From Chrysomallon squamiferum (Eukaryota; Mollusca; Gastropoda; Neomphalida; Peltospiridae): a DNA stretch of 64,000 nucleotides. The translations under genes and the position numbers were made by a program. This document shows, one piece after another, positions 27,901 through 37,680 of this stretch (positions are counted from its first letter, which is position 1; each line of letters begins with the position of its first letter). The notes under the pieces are model-generated. The model ran no database searches. It was not told where the DNA came from and worked only from the letters and a program-made list of their open reading frames with translations. The stretch spans positions 8,643,669-8,707,668 of the forward strand of contig CM022679.1 in assembly GCA_012295275.1 (NCBI GenBank), written 5' to 3'.

Positions 27901-30900
27901 ATTTTGGAACTTTTAGGAATTTCAGAATTTCAGATAAAGGATCCTCAACCTGTATATATCTTTTCATAAAAAGTTAACTACTTAAGATGGTTCTAAGTAA
28001 ACACATCACTGTTGGGATGTAACTCTTTGGATGTAATGTTATTTTGAATAAACATAGTAACCAAAATGAATATTCTGCAATAAACGTCAGCCTGTCGTAT
28101 GCTCTCAAAAATGGAGCTTTGTACATCTGTGGATTATCTACCTGTGATTCCTCATGTGATTTGTATGATTCATGGTCTTCACTGGATGTCTTCAAACAAA
28201 TCATCTTCTGTTATAGAAATATTCTCTTGCCCTTCAAATTTTGAAACCAACAAGCTGTTAGCAGAATCAGCAATCCTGTTGCCATTCTCGATTTCTTTTT
28301 CTTCAGTCAATGCAGCCTGAAAAACAAATCAGATTTATTAATAGTATGTAAGTTTCGAAGTTTTTTTTGATGCAACAGTCTGTGATGCAATAAATAATCA
28401 GGAGGAAATCAATAAGATAAATAAGAGAATTTTACAGAGATAAATAACATCATGTGGCATTTGTACAAATCCATTCATGTTACAGTGTGTAAAGCAGCTT
28501 TGGAAATCACACTACCACGTATGTAAAACCACTATTTTCCAGTGAACAGCAATGGATATTGTTTAATACAGGTTGAGAACTGAAATACTTGGTACTGGAA
28601 GTGTTTCAGATTTTGGAATATAAGGAAAGTCTGAGAATAGGATCTAATTCCAAGAATAAACTTTATTTATAGTTTTTAAAATTAATATTTTTATAATTTT
28701 GTGCATAAAATTAGTACATGCAAAATAAACTGAAAATTATAAGAAGCAGATTTTTTCGATTACTGATCAAAGTTTAGATTTTGTAGCTTTTTGGATTTCG
28801 GAATTTCAGATAAAGAATCCTCAGCCTGTATACACCTTAAGATGGCTCTAAATAAACACATTATTGTTGGGATATAAAACACAGTGGGCATGGTAACTAA
28901 ATAGAAAGTACAATATTTTTTAAATTAAAGATGTTTTATGATTCGTAGAGTCACGTATAACTCTTTGGATGCAATGTTATTTTGAATAAACATGGTAACT
29001 GAAATGGAAATATTTTGATTTAAACTGGATATTCTGCATTAAACATCAGCCTACCGTCTCATATCAAAACTGGGGCTTTCTACATTTATGGATTATCTAC
29101 CTGTGATTCCTCTATAGCTGTAATGACTGTTTCTGCTGCTTTAGATTGATGATCATCAGAATTGTCTATCACCTCATCAATCTTATTTTTCTGTCCAGCA
29201 GTCTCAACTGTTGTAACGCTAACATTAGAAGCTATATCAACCGACGAACCATGTGATGCCTCAGTTTGTCCAGGGGTGTCTTTAAACAGATCATCATCTG
29301 TTCCAGAAATATTCTCTTGCCCTTCACATTTTGAAACAGATGAGCTGTTAGCAGAGTCAGCAACCCTGTTGCCATTCTCGATTTCTTTTTCTTCAATCAA
29401 TGCAGCCTGAAAAACAAATCAGATTTATTAATAGTATGTAAGTTTCGAAGTTTTTTTGATGCAACAGTCTGTGATGCAATAAATAATCAGGAGGAAATCA
29501 ATAAGATAAATAAGAGAATTTTACAGAGATAAATAACATCATGTGGCATTTGTACAAATCCATTCATGTTACAGTGTGTAAAGCAGCTTTGGAAATCACA
29601 CTACCACGTATGTAAAACCACTATTTTCCAGTGAACAGCAATGGATATTGTTTAATACAGGTTGAGAATCTGAAATACTTGGTACTGGAAGTGTTTCAGA
29701 TTTTAGAATATAAGGAAAGTCTGAGAATAGGTCCTAATTCCAAGAATAAACTTATTTTATATTTCAGTTTATACAAATAGTCTGCAAGATTTTAAAATTA
29801 ATATTTTCATAATTTTGTGCATGAAATATGATTAGTACATGCAAAATTGACTGAAAAATATAAGAAGTAGATTTTTCTGATTATTGATCAAAGTTTAGAT
29901 TTTGTAGCTTTTTGGATTTCGGAATTTCAGATAAAGAATCCTCAGCCTGTATACACCTTAAGATGGCTCTAAATAAACACATTATTGTTGGGATATAAAA
30001 CACAGTGGGCATGGTAACTAAATAGAAAGTACAATATTTTTTAAATTAAAGATGTTTTATGATTCGTAGAGTCATGTATAACTCTTTGGATGCAATGCTA
30101 TTTTGAATAAACATGGTAACTGAAATGGAAATATTTTGATTTAAACTGGATATTCTGCATTAAACATCAGCCTACCGTCTCATATCAAAACTGGGGCTTT
30201 CTACATTTATGGATTATCTACCTGTGCTTCCTCTATAGCTGTAATGACTGTTTCTGCTGCTTTAGATTGATGATCATCAGAATTGTCTATCACCTCATCA
30301 ATCTTATTTTTCTGTCCAGCAGTCTCAACTGTTGTAACGCTAACATTAGAAGCTATATCAACCGACGAACCATGTGATGCCTCAGTTTGTCCAGGGGTGT
30401 CTTTAAACAGATCATCATCTGTTCCAGAAATATTCTCTTGCCCTTCACATTTTGAAACAGATGAGCTGTTAGCAGAGTCAGCAACCCTGTTGCCATTCTC
30501 GATTTCTTTTTCTTCAGTCAATGCAGCCTGAAAAACAAATCAGATTTATTAATAGTATGTAAGTTTCGAAGTTTTTTTTGATGCAACAGTCTGTGATGCA
30601 ATAAATAATCAGGAGGAAATCAATAAGATAAATAAGAGAATTTTACAGAGATAAATAACATCATGTGGCATTTGTACAAATCCATTCATGTTACAGTGTG
30701 TAAAGCAGCTTTGGAAATCACACTACCACGTATGTAAAACCACTATTTTCCAGTGAACAGCAATGGATATTGTTTAATACAGGTTGAGAATCTGAAATAC
30801 TTGGTACTGGAAGTGTTTCAGATTTTAGAATATAAGGAAAGTCTGAGAATAGGTCCTAATTCCAAGAATAAACTTATTTTATATTTCAGTTTATACAAAT

Positions 30901-33900
30901 AGTCTGCAAGATTTTAAAATTAATATTTTCATAATTTTGTGCATGAAATATGATTAGTACATGCAAAATTGACTGAAAAATATAAGAAGTAGATTTTTCT
31001 GATTATTGATCAAAGTTTAGATTTTGTAGCTTTTTGGATTTCGGAATTTCAGATAAAGAATCCTCAGCCTGTATACACCTTAAGATGGCTCTAAATAAAC
31101 ACATTATTGTTGGGATATAAAACACAGTGGGCATGGTAACTAAATAGAAAGTACAATATTTTTTAAATTAAAGATGTTTTATGATTCGTAGAGTCAGGTA
31201 TAACTCTTTGGATGCAATGCTATTTTGAATAAACATGGTAACTGAAATGGAAACATTTTGATTTAAACTGGATATTCTGCATTAAACATCAGCCTACCCT
31301 CTCCTCTCAAAACTGTGGATTTCTACATTTATGTATTATCTACCTGTGATTCCTCTGTAGCTGTAATAACTGTTTCTGCTGCTTTAGATTGATGATCATC
31401 AGAATTGTCTATCACCTCATCAATCTTATTTTTCTGTCCAGCAGTCTCAACTGTTGTAACGCTAACATTAGAAGCTATATCAACCGACGAACCATGTGAT
31501 GCCTCAGTTTGTCCAGGGGTGTCTTTAAACAGATCATCATCTGTTCCAGAAATATTCTCTGCCCCTTCATTTTTGAAACAGATGAGCTGTTAGCAGAGTC
31601 AGCAACCCTGTTGCCATTCTCGATTTCTTTTTCTTCAGTCAATGCAGCCTGAAAAACAAATCAGATTTATTAATAGTATGTAAGTTTCGTAGTTTTTTTT
31701 GATGCAACAGTCTGTGATGCAATAAATAATCAGGAGGAAATCAATAAGATAAATAAGAGAATTTTACAGAGATAAATAACATCATGTGGCATTTGTACAA
31801 ATCCATTCATGTTACAGTGTGTAAAGCAGCTTTGGAAATCACACTACCACGTATGTAAAACCACTATTTTCCAGTGAACAGCAATGGATATTGTTTAATA
31901 CAGGTTGAGAATCTGAAATACTTGGTACTGGAAGTGTTTCAGATTTTAGAATATAAGGAAAGTCTGAAAATAGGTCCTAATTCCAAGAATAAACTTATTT
32001 TATATTTCAGTTTATACAAATAGTCTGCAAGATTTTAAAATTAATATTTTCATAATTTTGTGCATGAAATATGATTAGTACATGCAAAATTGACTGAAAA
32101 ATATAAGAAGTAGATTTTTCTGATTATTGATCAAAGTTTAGATTTTGTAGCTTTTTGGATTTCGGAATTTCAGATAAAGAATCCTCAGCCTGTACACACC
32201 TTAAGATGGCTCTAAATAAACACATTATTGTTGGGATATAAAACACAGTGGGCATGGTAACTAAATAGAAAGTACAATATTTTTTAAATTAAAGATGTTT
32301 TATGATTCGTAGAGTCATGTATAACTCTTTGGATGCAATGCTATTTTGAATAAACATGGTAACTGAAATGGAAACATTTTGATTTAAACTGGATATTCTG
32401 CATTAAACATCAGCCTACCCTCTCCTCTCAAAACTGTGGATTTCTACATTTATGTATTATCTACCTGTGATTCCTCTGTAGCTGTAATAACTGTTTCTGC
32501 TGCTTTAGATTGATGATCATCAGAATTGTCTATCACCTCATCAATCTTATTTTTCTGTCCAGCAGTCTCAACTGTTGTAACGCTAACATTAGAAGCTATA
32601 TCAACCGACGAACCATGTGATGCCTCAGTTTGTCCAGGGGTGTCTTTAAACAGATCATCATCTGTTCCAGAAATATTCTCTTGCCCTTCACATTTTGAAA
32701 CAGATGAGCTGTTAGCAGAGTCAGCAACCCTGTTGCCATTTTCGATTTCTTTTTCTTCAGTCAATGCAGCCTGAAAAACAAATCTGATTTATTAATAGTA
32801 TGTAAGTTTCGAAGTTTTTTTTTGATGCAACAGTCTGTGATGCAATAAATAATCAGGAGGAAATCAATAAGATAAATAAGAGAATTTTACAGAGATAAAT
32901 AACATCATGTGGCATTTGTACAAATCCATTCATGTTACAGTGTGTAAAGCAGCTTTGGGAATCACACTACCACGTATGTAAAACCACTGTTTTCCAGTGA
33001 ACAGCAATGGATATTGTTTAATACAGGTTGAGAATCTGAAATACTTGGTACTGGAAGTGTTTCAGATTTTGGAATATAAGGAAAGTCTGAGAATAGGTTC
33101 TAATTCCAAGAATAAACTTATTTTATATTTCAGTTTATACAAATAGTCTGCAAGATTTTAAAATTAATATTTTCATAATTTTGTGCATAAAATAAGATTA
33201 GTACATGCAAAATAAACTGAAAAATATAAGAAGTAGATTTTTCTGATTATTGATCAAAGTTTAGATTTTGTAGCTTTTTGGATTTCGGAATTTCAGATAA
33301 AGAATCCTCAGCCTGTACACACCTTAAGATGGCTCTAAATGAACACATTATTGTTGGGATATAAAACACAGTGGGCATGGTAACTAAATAGAAAGTACAA
33401 TATTTTTTAAATTAAAGATGTTTTATGATTCGAAGAGTCACGTATAACTCTTTGGATGCAATGTTATTTTGAATAAACATGGTAACTGAAATGGAAACAT
33501 TTTGATTTAAACTGGATATTCTGCATTAAACATCAGCCTACCCTCTCCTCTCAAAACTGTGGATTTCTACATTTATGGATTATCTACCTGTGCTTCCTCT
33601 ATAGCTGTAATGACTGTTTCTGCTGCTTTAGATTGATGATCATCAGAATTGTCTGTCACCGTATCAATTTTATTTTTCTGTCCAGCAGTCTCAACTGTTG
33701 TAACGCTAACATTAGAAGCTATATCAACCGACGAACCATGTGATGCCTCAGTTTGTCCAGAGGTGTCTTTAAACAGATCATCATCTGTTCCAGAAATATT
33801 CTCTTGCCCTTCACATTTTGAAACAGATGAGCTGTTAGCAGAGTCAGCAACCCTGTTGCCATTTTCGATTTCTTTTTCTTCAGTCAATGCAGCCTGAAAA

Positions 33901-35833
33901 ACAAATCTGATTTATTAATAGTATGTAAGTTTCGAAGTTTTTTTTTGATGCAACAGTCTGTGATGCAATAAATAATCAGGAGGAAATCAATAAGATAAAT
34001 AAGAGAATTTTACAGAGATAAATAACATCATGTGGCATTTGTACAAATCCATTCATGTTACAGTGTGTAAAGCAACTTTGGGAATCACACTACCACGTAT
34101 GTAAAACCACTGTTTTCCAGTGAACAGCAATGGATATTGTTTAATACAGGTTGAGAATCTGAAATACTTGGTACTGGAAGTGTTTCAGATTTTGGAATAT
34201 AAGGAAAGTCTGAGAATAGGTTCTAATTCCAAGAATAAACTTATTTTATATTTCAGTTTATACAAATAGTCTGCAAGATTTTAAAATTAATATTTTCATA
34301 ATTTTGTGCATAAAATAAGATTAGTACATGCAAAATAAACTGAAAAATATAAGAAGTAGATTTTTCTGATTATTGATCAAAGTTTAGATTTTGTAGCTTT
34401 TTGGATTTCGGAATTTCAGATAAAGAATCCTCAGCCTGTACACACCTTAAGATGGCTCTAAATAAACACATTATTGTTGGGATATAAAACACAGTGGGCA
34501 TGGTAACTAAATAGAAAGTACAATATTTTTTAAATTAAAGATGTTTTATGATTCGTAGAGTCACGTATAACTCTTTGGATGCAATGTTATTTTGAATAAA
34601 CATGGTAACTGAAATGGAAATATTTTGATTTAAACTGGATATTCTGCATTAAACATCAGCCTACCGTCTCTTATCAAAACTGGGGCTTTCTACATTTATG
34701 GATTATCTACCTGTGCTTCCTCTATAGCTGTAATGACTGTTTCTGCTGCTTTAGATTGATGATCATCAGAATTGTCTATCACCTCATCAATCTTATTTTT
34801 CTGTCCAGCAGTCTCAACTGTTGTAACGCTAACATTAGAAGCTATATCAACTGAAGAACCATGTGATGCCTCATGGTGTCCAGGGGTGTCTTTAAACAGA
34901 TCATCATCTGTTACAGAAATATTCTCTTGCCCTTCACATTTTGAAACAGATGAGCTGTTAGCAGAGTCAGCAATTTTGTTGCCATTTGTTGTTTCTTTTC
35001 CTTCAGTTGATGTAACCTGCAAAATAAACAGATTTATTAATAATATGTAGCTGTTCAAAGTTTTGGAGTTTTTTTTTAATGGAACTATCTATGATGCAAT
35101 AAATAATGAGGCGGAAATCTATAAGGTAAATGGACAGTATGTTTCTGAGACAATCAAAATTAATTAGAATGTGTAAATGTTTTCAAAAAATAAAAAATAA
35201 ATCTGATATGCAAGATACAAAATTATAATTAACTATACAGAAACACCAAATCAATTAAATGTTCATTTTTGATGTCAGTTAACATATTTATTACCTTCAC
35301 AACTCTACTGGCATCCCTGAAAGATAAAATTAGAAAAATAAACTAAAATATAATAGTATTTTAATATTATGGTGAAGATTACAACATGATAGAAAAAGCA
35401 TCTGATAATTTGAATAAAATAATATATTTAGAACTAAAGTCTAAAATATCTTAATTAAATTTTAATTATCCATAGAAAGTGCATAAAAAGAGAGACATTA
35501 TTACCAAACATTTTCGATACTTCAGCTCTTTTTTCCTTATAATATGTTTAAAAAGTTATCTGTTTCAAAAACAAATAGTACAATACTGTAATGTATTCTG
35601 TGGTGATATGCAAAACTTTAAATCATACTTTTGTCATAATTATTGAAGTTATTTCTAGTAAAAATATTAAGTTATAACAAAGTTTATGTATTTGTCTAAC
35701 ATGCAGGATAGTTTAATTAAGCTATGAAAATGTCTGATTTTCTCTAAAGCTGCACATGAATTTTGCATCATTAAACAGATTAACAAAAATGATATATTAA
35801 TGAGATTACATATAAAATTACACACATACACAC

Positions 35834-35884
<51 letters not shown>

Positions 35885-36775
35885 AAACTGGATCTATTTT
35901 GCTTTATATCAGACATTACCATAAAGTCATTCATGTTAAAGATGTTTTGCAAATACTGCCAAAAAAATATTAAAAATTATTAAACTCAGTTACCTGTTTT
36001 AATATACTAATTTTTTTGTTTGTTAATTTCTCAACATTTTTTTTACCTATGTAATAATTTCACAGACCTAATGGCATATAAATATGTCATAATATGAAAT
36101 TAAGTTGCACAATAATTTAAAGTTATACTTTATGAGAAAATATACAGGCAAATATTATTATTTTGGAAGGTTGGTGTGGTATACCAAATATAAATGTATT
36201 ATCCATTTTATGCAGCAAAAAAAAAAAAAAAAGAAAAAGAAAAAAAAAAAGCAGAGACAAATTTTACAGCTTTGGTGGTGAAAATGAAGCTTACCTAAAA
36301 TAACATCGAACTGATCGTCTTGTTGTTTTCAGTAGCTCCAACTCCAAATCAATACTTTCATCACCAAACACATCAATTTTTTCAGGCACAGAATTAATAA
36401 AATCTGTGAGTTTTTTCTGCATACTGCCATCATCAACTACTTTCATAAAATTAGTGAACTCTTTTTCAGAAGATATGCTGAAGTATGATTTACCATCTTT
36501 GACTTCTTCAAAATGAATGAAAGAATCATCTTTGAAAATAGTCTGCAACTTTTCCTTACATAACAGATTAAAGACAAAATTCTTCTGGGCATAGGTGGCC
36601 TGTAACTCTTCTGGAGTAACATAAATGTTAAGATCAACCGAAAAAACTGAAATTGAGAAGTACACACTTGCTAACTGCCAGACAAATAGATCATTTAATA
36701 AACATATGTACTTGTATAAAAAGCCAGTTTACAAAAGAAATTATTAAGTTTTTAATGTAGTTTTATATGAGTTTA

Positions 36776-36849
<74 letters not shown>

Positions 36850-37221
36850 GTGCGGGGTTATGTAGACAAAATTAATATTTATCATCCAAAAAAAAATAAT
36901 AATAAAAAAATAACAAATATGATTACCTAGATTTTTATTTCTTTATCTTCAACAATGTGATCTTATGTCCATGTAAATTTATAACTGCTAACATTTTATA
37001 TTTTACATATGGACTGCCATTCAGTAAACTGGCTGGACAAATAGTTGTTTAGATATTTTACATAATAAAAAAAAAAAAGAAAAAAAGAGCAGGAAGAAGA
37101 GAATATGTCTTTGCTTTAAATATTATTTAGTTGCTTGTGCATGTGTTTGAAGAAAGATATTACCAAATGGTTCAACAAGGATGGGTGGATCCTTTTCCAG
37201 TTCTGCACTTTTTTCTGCCAT
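8625..37221 (-). CDS. RNF213: RNF213-like giant AAA+ protein with N-terminal CARD (gene-level model)
   Basis: Minus-strand gene. Coding exons, 5' to 3': 37221-37164, 36646-36295, 35316-35295, 306-nt repeat exons (intact: 35016-34711, 33893-33588, 32770-32465, 30527-30222, 29406-29101), 26598-26452, 25794-25629, 25129-25041, 23197-21495, 19971-8625. All junctions are GT-AG and phases match throughout; the sum is 15,414 nt, or 5,137 codons plus stop. The start ATG at 37221 has A at -3 and G at +4. The family is recognised from the large AAA+ core with motifs GETGCGKT, LFLDEIN, GKPGSSKS, VVILDEVGLAE and FLNRFEKQ, and from overall size. Known RNF213 proteins are cytosolic AAA+ E3 ligases that act on bacteria, lipid droplets and antiviral defence. 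Here a CARD is present, the RING is absent and the RZ finger is degraded, so ubiquitin-ligase activity should not be assumed. Which repeat exons are used in mRNA, and where the 5' UTR starts, are unknown. Confidence 0.88.
19972..21494 (-). other. Intron of the RNF213-like gene
   Basis: Donor GTAAAT after 21495 and acceptor TTAG before 19971. It contains a GT dinucleotide microsatellite at about 20204-20248 and an AT run near 20900. ORFs inside it have no recognisable protein features. Confidence 0.8.
20204..20248. repeat. (GT)n microsatellite
   Basis: Uninterrupted GT dinucleotide run of about 45 bp inside an intron of the RNF213-like gene. Confidence 0.95.
21495..23197 (-). CDS. RNF213: RNF213-like exon: N-terminal stalk region
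   Basis: A 1,703-nt exon open in one frame. Acceptor CATTTCAG before 23197 and donor GTAAAT after 21495; it starts in phase 0 and ends with two bases of a split codon. It encodes about 568 residues, mostly helical. The first 70 or so residues have an aromatic-rich beta pattern (FVYIATK, KKWRMENLD, GGYYYSYKN) reminiscent of the CBM20-like sandwich near the N-terminus of RNF213; that match is an inference. The rest resembles the helical N-terminal arm of RNF213 by position only. An ATG-initiated protein here is unlikely, because the open frame continues upstream to the splice acceptor without a Met. Confidence 0.85.
24446..24505 (-). pseudogene. Truncated relic of the 89-nt linker exon
   Basis: Minus-strand sequence reads DEFQDAV then QFQIGQPE followed by a GTAAGT donor, closely matching the 3' half of the exon 25129-25041 (DEFQDAIEFQSGQPE). 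The 5' half and its acceptor are missing, so it should not splice in as a normal exon. It belongs to the left copy of the duplication described at 23395-25080. Confidence 0.7.
24888..24973. repeat. (CT)n microsatellite
   Basis: About 86 bp of uninterrupted CT dinucleotides, in the intron just 3' of the linker exon. It creates a spurious Leu-Ser repeat ORF on the plus strand. Confidence 0.97.
25041..25129 (-). CDS. RNF213: RNF213-like exon: acidic linker after the CARD
   Basis: An 89-nt exon with acceptor ATTTGTAG before 25129 and a perfect GTAAGT donor after 25041. Two starting bases complete a GAT codon from the CARD exon, and it ends in phase 0, matching the next exon at 23197. It encodes about 30 residues beginning DEILRNFSSKV, with an acidic EDDEF stretch; it probably supplies the last CARD helix and a linker. 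Confidence 0.85.
25629..25794 (-). CDS. RNF213: RNF213-like exon: second half of a CARD
   Basis: A 166-nt exon, acceptor TTTGTTTCAG before 25794, donor GTTTAA after 25629, phase 0 in and one base out. It encodes helices 3-6 of a death-fold domain: SEIEAIQ, an LRMLEILK helix, then the Trp-containing KDDWFEFLQTAL, then an amphipathic helix ending VAEIFLKKR. The Trp followed by a (F/V)xxFLxAL helix is the hallmark I know from CARDs of RIG-I, MDA5 and MAVS. In this family CARDs make homotypic contacts for innate signalling. A generic CARD or another death-fold subtype is the alternative. Confidence 0.78.
26452..26598 (-). CDS. RNF213: RNF213-like exon: first half of a CARD
   Basis: A 147-nt exon (49 codons), acceptor TGTTTTTCAG before 26598, donor GTAACA after 26452, phase 0 on both sides. 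It begins SLDEKHDHQ and continues with helix 1 (NEKLVQAIHLDFKKNV), the DPKHLMPHLS helix and the turn LNPGNQ, the typical order at the start of a CARD. Its phase-0 acceptor can take any of the 306-nt repeat exons, or the 22-nt microexon, in frame. Confidence 0.78.
26599..27840 (-). other. Intron sequence with no recognised exon
   Basis: Lies between the CARD exons and the repeated-exon array. It contains a short minisatellite (27236-27575) and AT-rich unique DNA. No phase-compatible exon was found. Confidence 0.55.
27236..27575. repeat. Minisatellite, irregular 45-60 bp units
   Basis: The phrases gaagtttgatttctctaaaa and gattagattttgaagttgg alternate at least five times with small length changes, giving an imperfect tandem array inside an intron. 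Confidence 0.8.
27840..27952. mobile_element. 5'-truncated remnant of the array MITE
   Basis: The last 110 bp or so match the right half of the MITE in each array unit, ending ...cctcaacctg before TA. The left terminus is not present, marking the worn edge of the array. Confidence 0.6.
28142..28316 (-). pseudogene. Repeat exon copy 1, internally deleted and frameshifted
   Basis: Acceptor TTTTTCAG and a donor identical to the intact copies are present, but only 175 nt remain of 306. The missing 131 nt is not a multiple of three, so reading from phase 0 meets a TGA shortly after the motif EDDLFEDIQ. If spliced in, it would truncate the protein, so it must be skipped or the transcript is non-productive. 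It is the 3'-most copy, next to the CARD exons. Confidence 0.85.
28569..28828. mobile_element. MITE-like element, shortened copy (260 bp)
   Basis: Termini CAGG...CCTG flanked by TA, in the unit between repeat exons 1 and 2. It lacks about 32 bp that the other copies have in the middle. Confidence 0.65.
29101..29406 (-). CDS. RNF213: Repeat exon copy 2 of the RNF213-like gene (intact)
   Basis: 306 nt, phase 0 in and out; acceptor TTTTTCAG before 29406 and donor GTAGAT after 29101. It encodes 102 residues starting AALIEEKEIENG and ending TAIEESQ. The segment is acidic, rich in Ser, Thr, Asp and Glu, with one Cys and no predicted hydrophobic core, so it is probably disordered. A DDDLFKD patch in the middle contains a DxF-type short motif whose meaning is unknown. 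Reference copy for the array. Confidence 0.85.
29658..29949. mobile_element. 292-bp MITE-like element with TA target site, reference copy
   Basis: The element starts CAGGTTGAGAATCTGAAAT and, on the other strand, starts CAGGCTGAGGATTC then TTTATCTGAAAT, giving imperfect terminal inverted repeats. TA dinucleotides flank both ends, as for Tc1/mariner and pogo/Tigger elements. There is no transposase ORF, so it is a non-autonomous element. From memory the termini look pogo/Tigger-like, but that needs a repeat-library search. It was present before the unit was amplified, since each unit carries it at the same place. Confidence 0.7.
30222..30527 (-). CDS. RNF213: Repeat exon copy 3 (intact)
   Basis: 306 nt, same splice sites and phase as copy 2. 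It differs from copy 2 by Ile-to-Thr in the fourth residue and Ser-to-Ala near the end (EEAQ). Confidence 0.85.
30780..31071. mobile_element. MITE-like element, 292 bp
   Basis: Same length and position within its unit as the copy at 29658, with TA at both ends. Confidence 0.68.
31344..31648 (-). pseudogene. Repeat exon copy 4, one-base deletion
   Basis: Splice sites are intact but the exon is 305 nt. The change lies near 31558-31577, where ctctgccccttcatttttg replaces the longer ctcttgcccttcacattttg. After the SVSK segment the phase-0 frame shifts and soon reaches a TAG. This may be a real lesion or an assembly error in a near-identical array. If real, this exon must be skipped for a full-length protein. 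Confidence 0.8.
31901..32192. mobile_element. MITE-like element, 292 bp
   Basis: Terminal CAGG/CCTG with TA on both sides; its right flank reads TACACACC, a variant shared with the two following copies. Confidence 0.68.
32465..32770 (-). CDS. RNF213: Repeat exon copy 5 (intact)
   Basis: 306 nt, phase 0-0. It ends TATEESQ, an Ile-to-Thr difference from copy 2 shared at DNA level with broken copy 4, pointing to copying between neighbours. Confidence 0.85.
33024..33315. mobile_element. MITE-like element, 292 bp
   Basis: Same structure; it carries the gcataaaataag variant in its right half that distinguishes this unit and the next from units 2-4. Confidence 0.68.
33588..33893 (-). CDS. RNF213: Repeat exon copy 6 (intact)
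   Basis: 306 nt, phase 0-0. Amino-acid changes relative to copy 2 include DTSGQ for DTPGQ and KIDTVTDN for KIDEVIDN; otherwise almost identical. Confidence 0.85.
34147..34438. mobile_element. MITE-like element, 292 bp
   Basis: The 5'-most copy relative to the gene, in the unit between repeat exons 6 and 7; intact CAGG/CCTG termini and TA flanks. Confidence 0.68.
34711..35016 (-). CDS. RNF213: Repeat exon copy 7, the most diverged intact copy
   Basis: 306 nt, phase 0-0, acceptor ATTTTGCAG before 35016. It starts VTSTEGKETTNGNKIADS and has ISVTDDD and PGHHEASHG where other copies have ISGTDDD and PGQTEASHG. Its upstream intron is unique sequence, so this is the 5' edge of the array and plausibly the ancestral exon. 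It receives the microexon 35316-35295 in phase 0. Confidence 0.85.
35295..35316 (-). CDS. RNF213: 22-nt microexon of the RNF213-like gene
   Basis: Bounded by acceptor TTATCTTTCAG and donor GTAATA. Its first base completes the AG of the upstream exon to AGG, and the next 21 bases read DASRVVK, ending in phase 0. Without it the upstream exon (ending two bases into a codon) could not join the phase-0 repeat exons in frame, so the reading frame demands it. Confidence 0.8.
35317..36294 (-). other. Intron with GA microsatellite
   Basis: AT-rich intron; a GA dinucleotide run occupies about 35838-35879 and an A-rich tract 36217-36250. No other exon is seen. Confidence 0.6.
36295..36646 (-). CDS. RNF213: RNF213-like exon: unassigned N-terminal domain
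   Basis: A 352-nt exon with acceptor TCAATTTCAG before 36646 and donor GTAAGC after 36295; two bases finish a codon at the start and two are left at the end. It encodes about 117 residues beginning FSVDLNIYVTPEELQATY and ending TTRRSVRCYF. The alternating beta/helix pattern (LNIYV, FVFNLLCKEKL, FIHFEEV, SYFSISS, FTNFMKVV) suggests a small folded domain. I do not recognise it. It precedes the repeat exons and the CARD. Confidence 0.82.
36780..36847. repeat. (GA)n microsatellite
   Basis: About 68 bp of uninterrupted GA in the first coding intron of the RNF213-like gene. Confidence 0.95.
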
Positions 37222-37304
37222 GCTGTATTTGAAAGAACTACTGTACTTGCTCCTTGACAAAATTCATACATCTTCCATGAGACTCTTTGCTTTGTTTTTC
37301 TTTC
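37164..37304 (-). CDS. RNF213: RNF213-like exon with the start codon
   Basis: Acceptor TTTTGCAG before 37304 and donor GTAATA after 37164. Coding begins at ATG 37221-37219 (context AGC ATG G) and reads MAEKSAELEKDPPILVEPF plus one base, which joins the next exon as GTT. Upstream of the ATG, 83 nt are 5' UTR with a four-codon ORF in the same frame and an ATG in another frame that overlaps the true start. Because the exon has a good acceptor, at least one further 5' exon must exist upstream, within or beyond the 1-kb array. Confidence 0.8.
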
Positions 37305-37641
37305 CTGCAAAATAAAATTATGTTCACTAAAACCTATACTTCTTTATTAGTAGTTTTTAACAAACAAAAACAACAAAAGCAGTGTATAAAGCTATTGAAA
37401 AATTTGTCAGTGATCCTATTTAATGATTCTATGTAATTTTATATTTTTCTAGAAAAACAAATTAGAAAAGAGTGTAATAAAAAACAAAGTTAGGGTAAAA
37501 CCTGATAGAAGAGAATAGTTTAATTTATTATCTGGGTAGAATATTAACAAACATTTATCCTTGTTCAAGAAATGTACTAAAATATATCACTGGCTCTTAA
37601 CTCAGTCATGTATGGTTTAATTTACTTTGATAGTTGTTAAC

Positions 37642-37680
<39 letters not shown>

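Larger units (their letters stand above)
27840..35060 (-). repeat. Tandem array of about 1.12-kb units, each with one 306-nt coding exon and one MITE
   Basis: Exon start positions 29406, 30527, 31648, 32770, 33893 and 35016 give a period of 1121-1123 bp. Introns between units are as similar as the exons. Because each exon is phase 0 at both ends and its length divides by three, adding or losing a unit keeps the RNF213-like frame. The outermost copies (28142-28316 and 34711-35016) are the most diverged and the inner ones nearly identical, as expected from unequal crossing-over or gene conversion. Shared variants (for example a cattttcgattt form in the copies at 32.5 and 33.6 kb) show local copying. 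Confidence 0.95.

Noticed and set aside
29162-35050. Repeated plus-strand ORFs (MSITSSILFFCPAV...) opposite the 306-nt exons
   Set aside because: They are antisense shadows of the minus-strand repeat exons; splice sites and phase continuity support only the minus strand.
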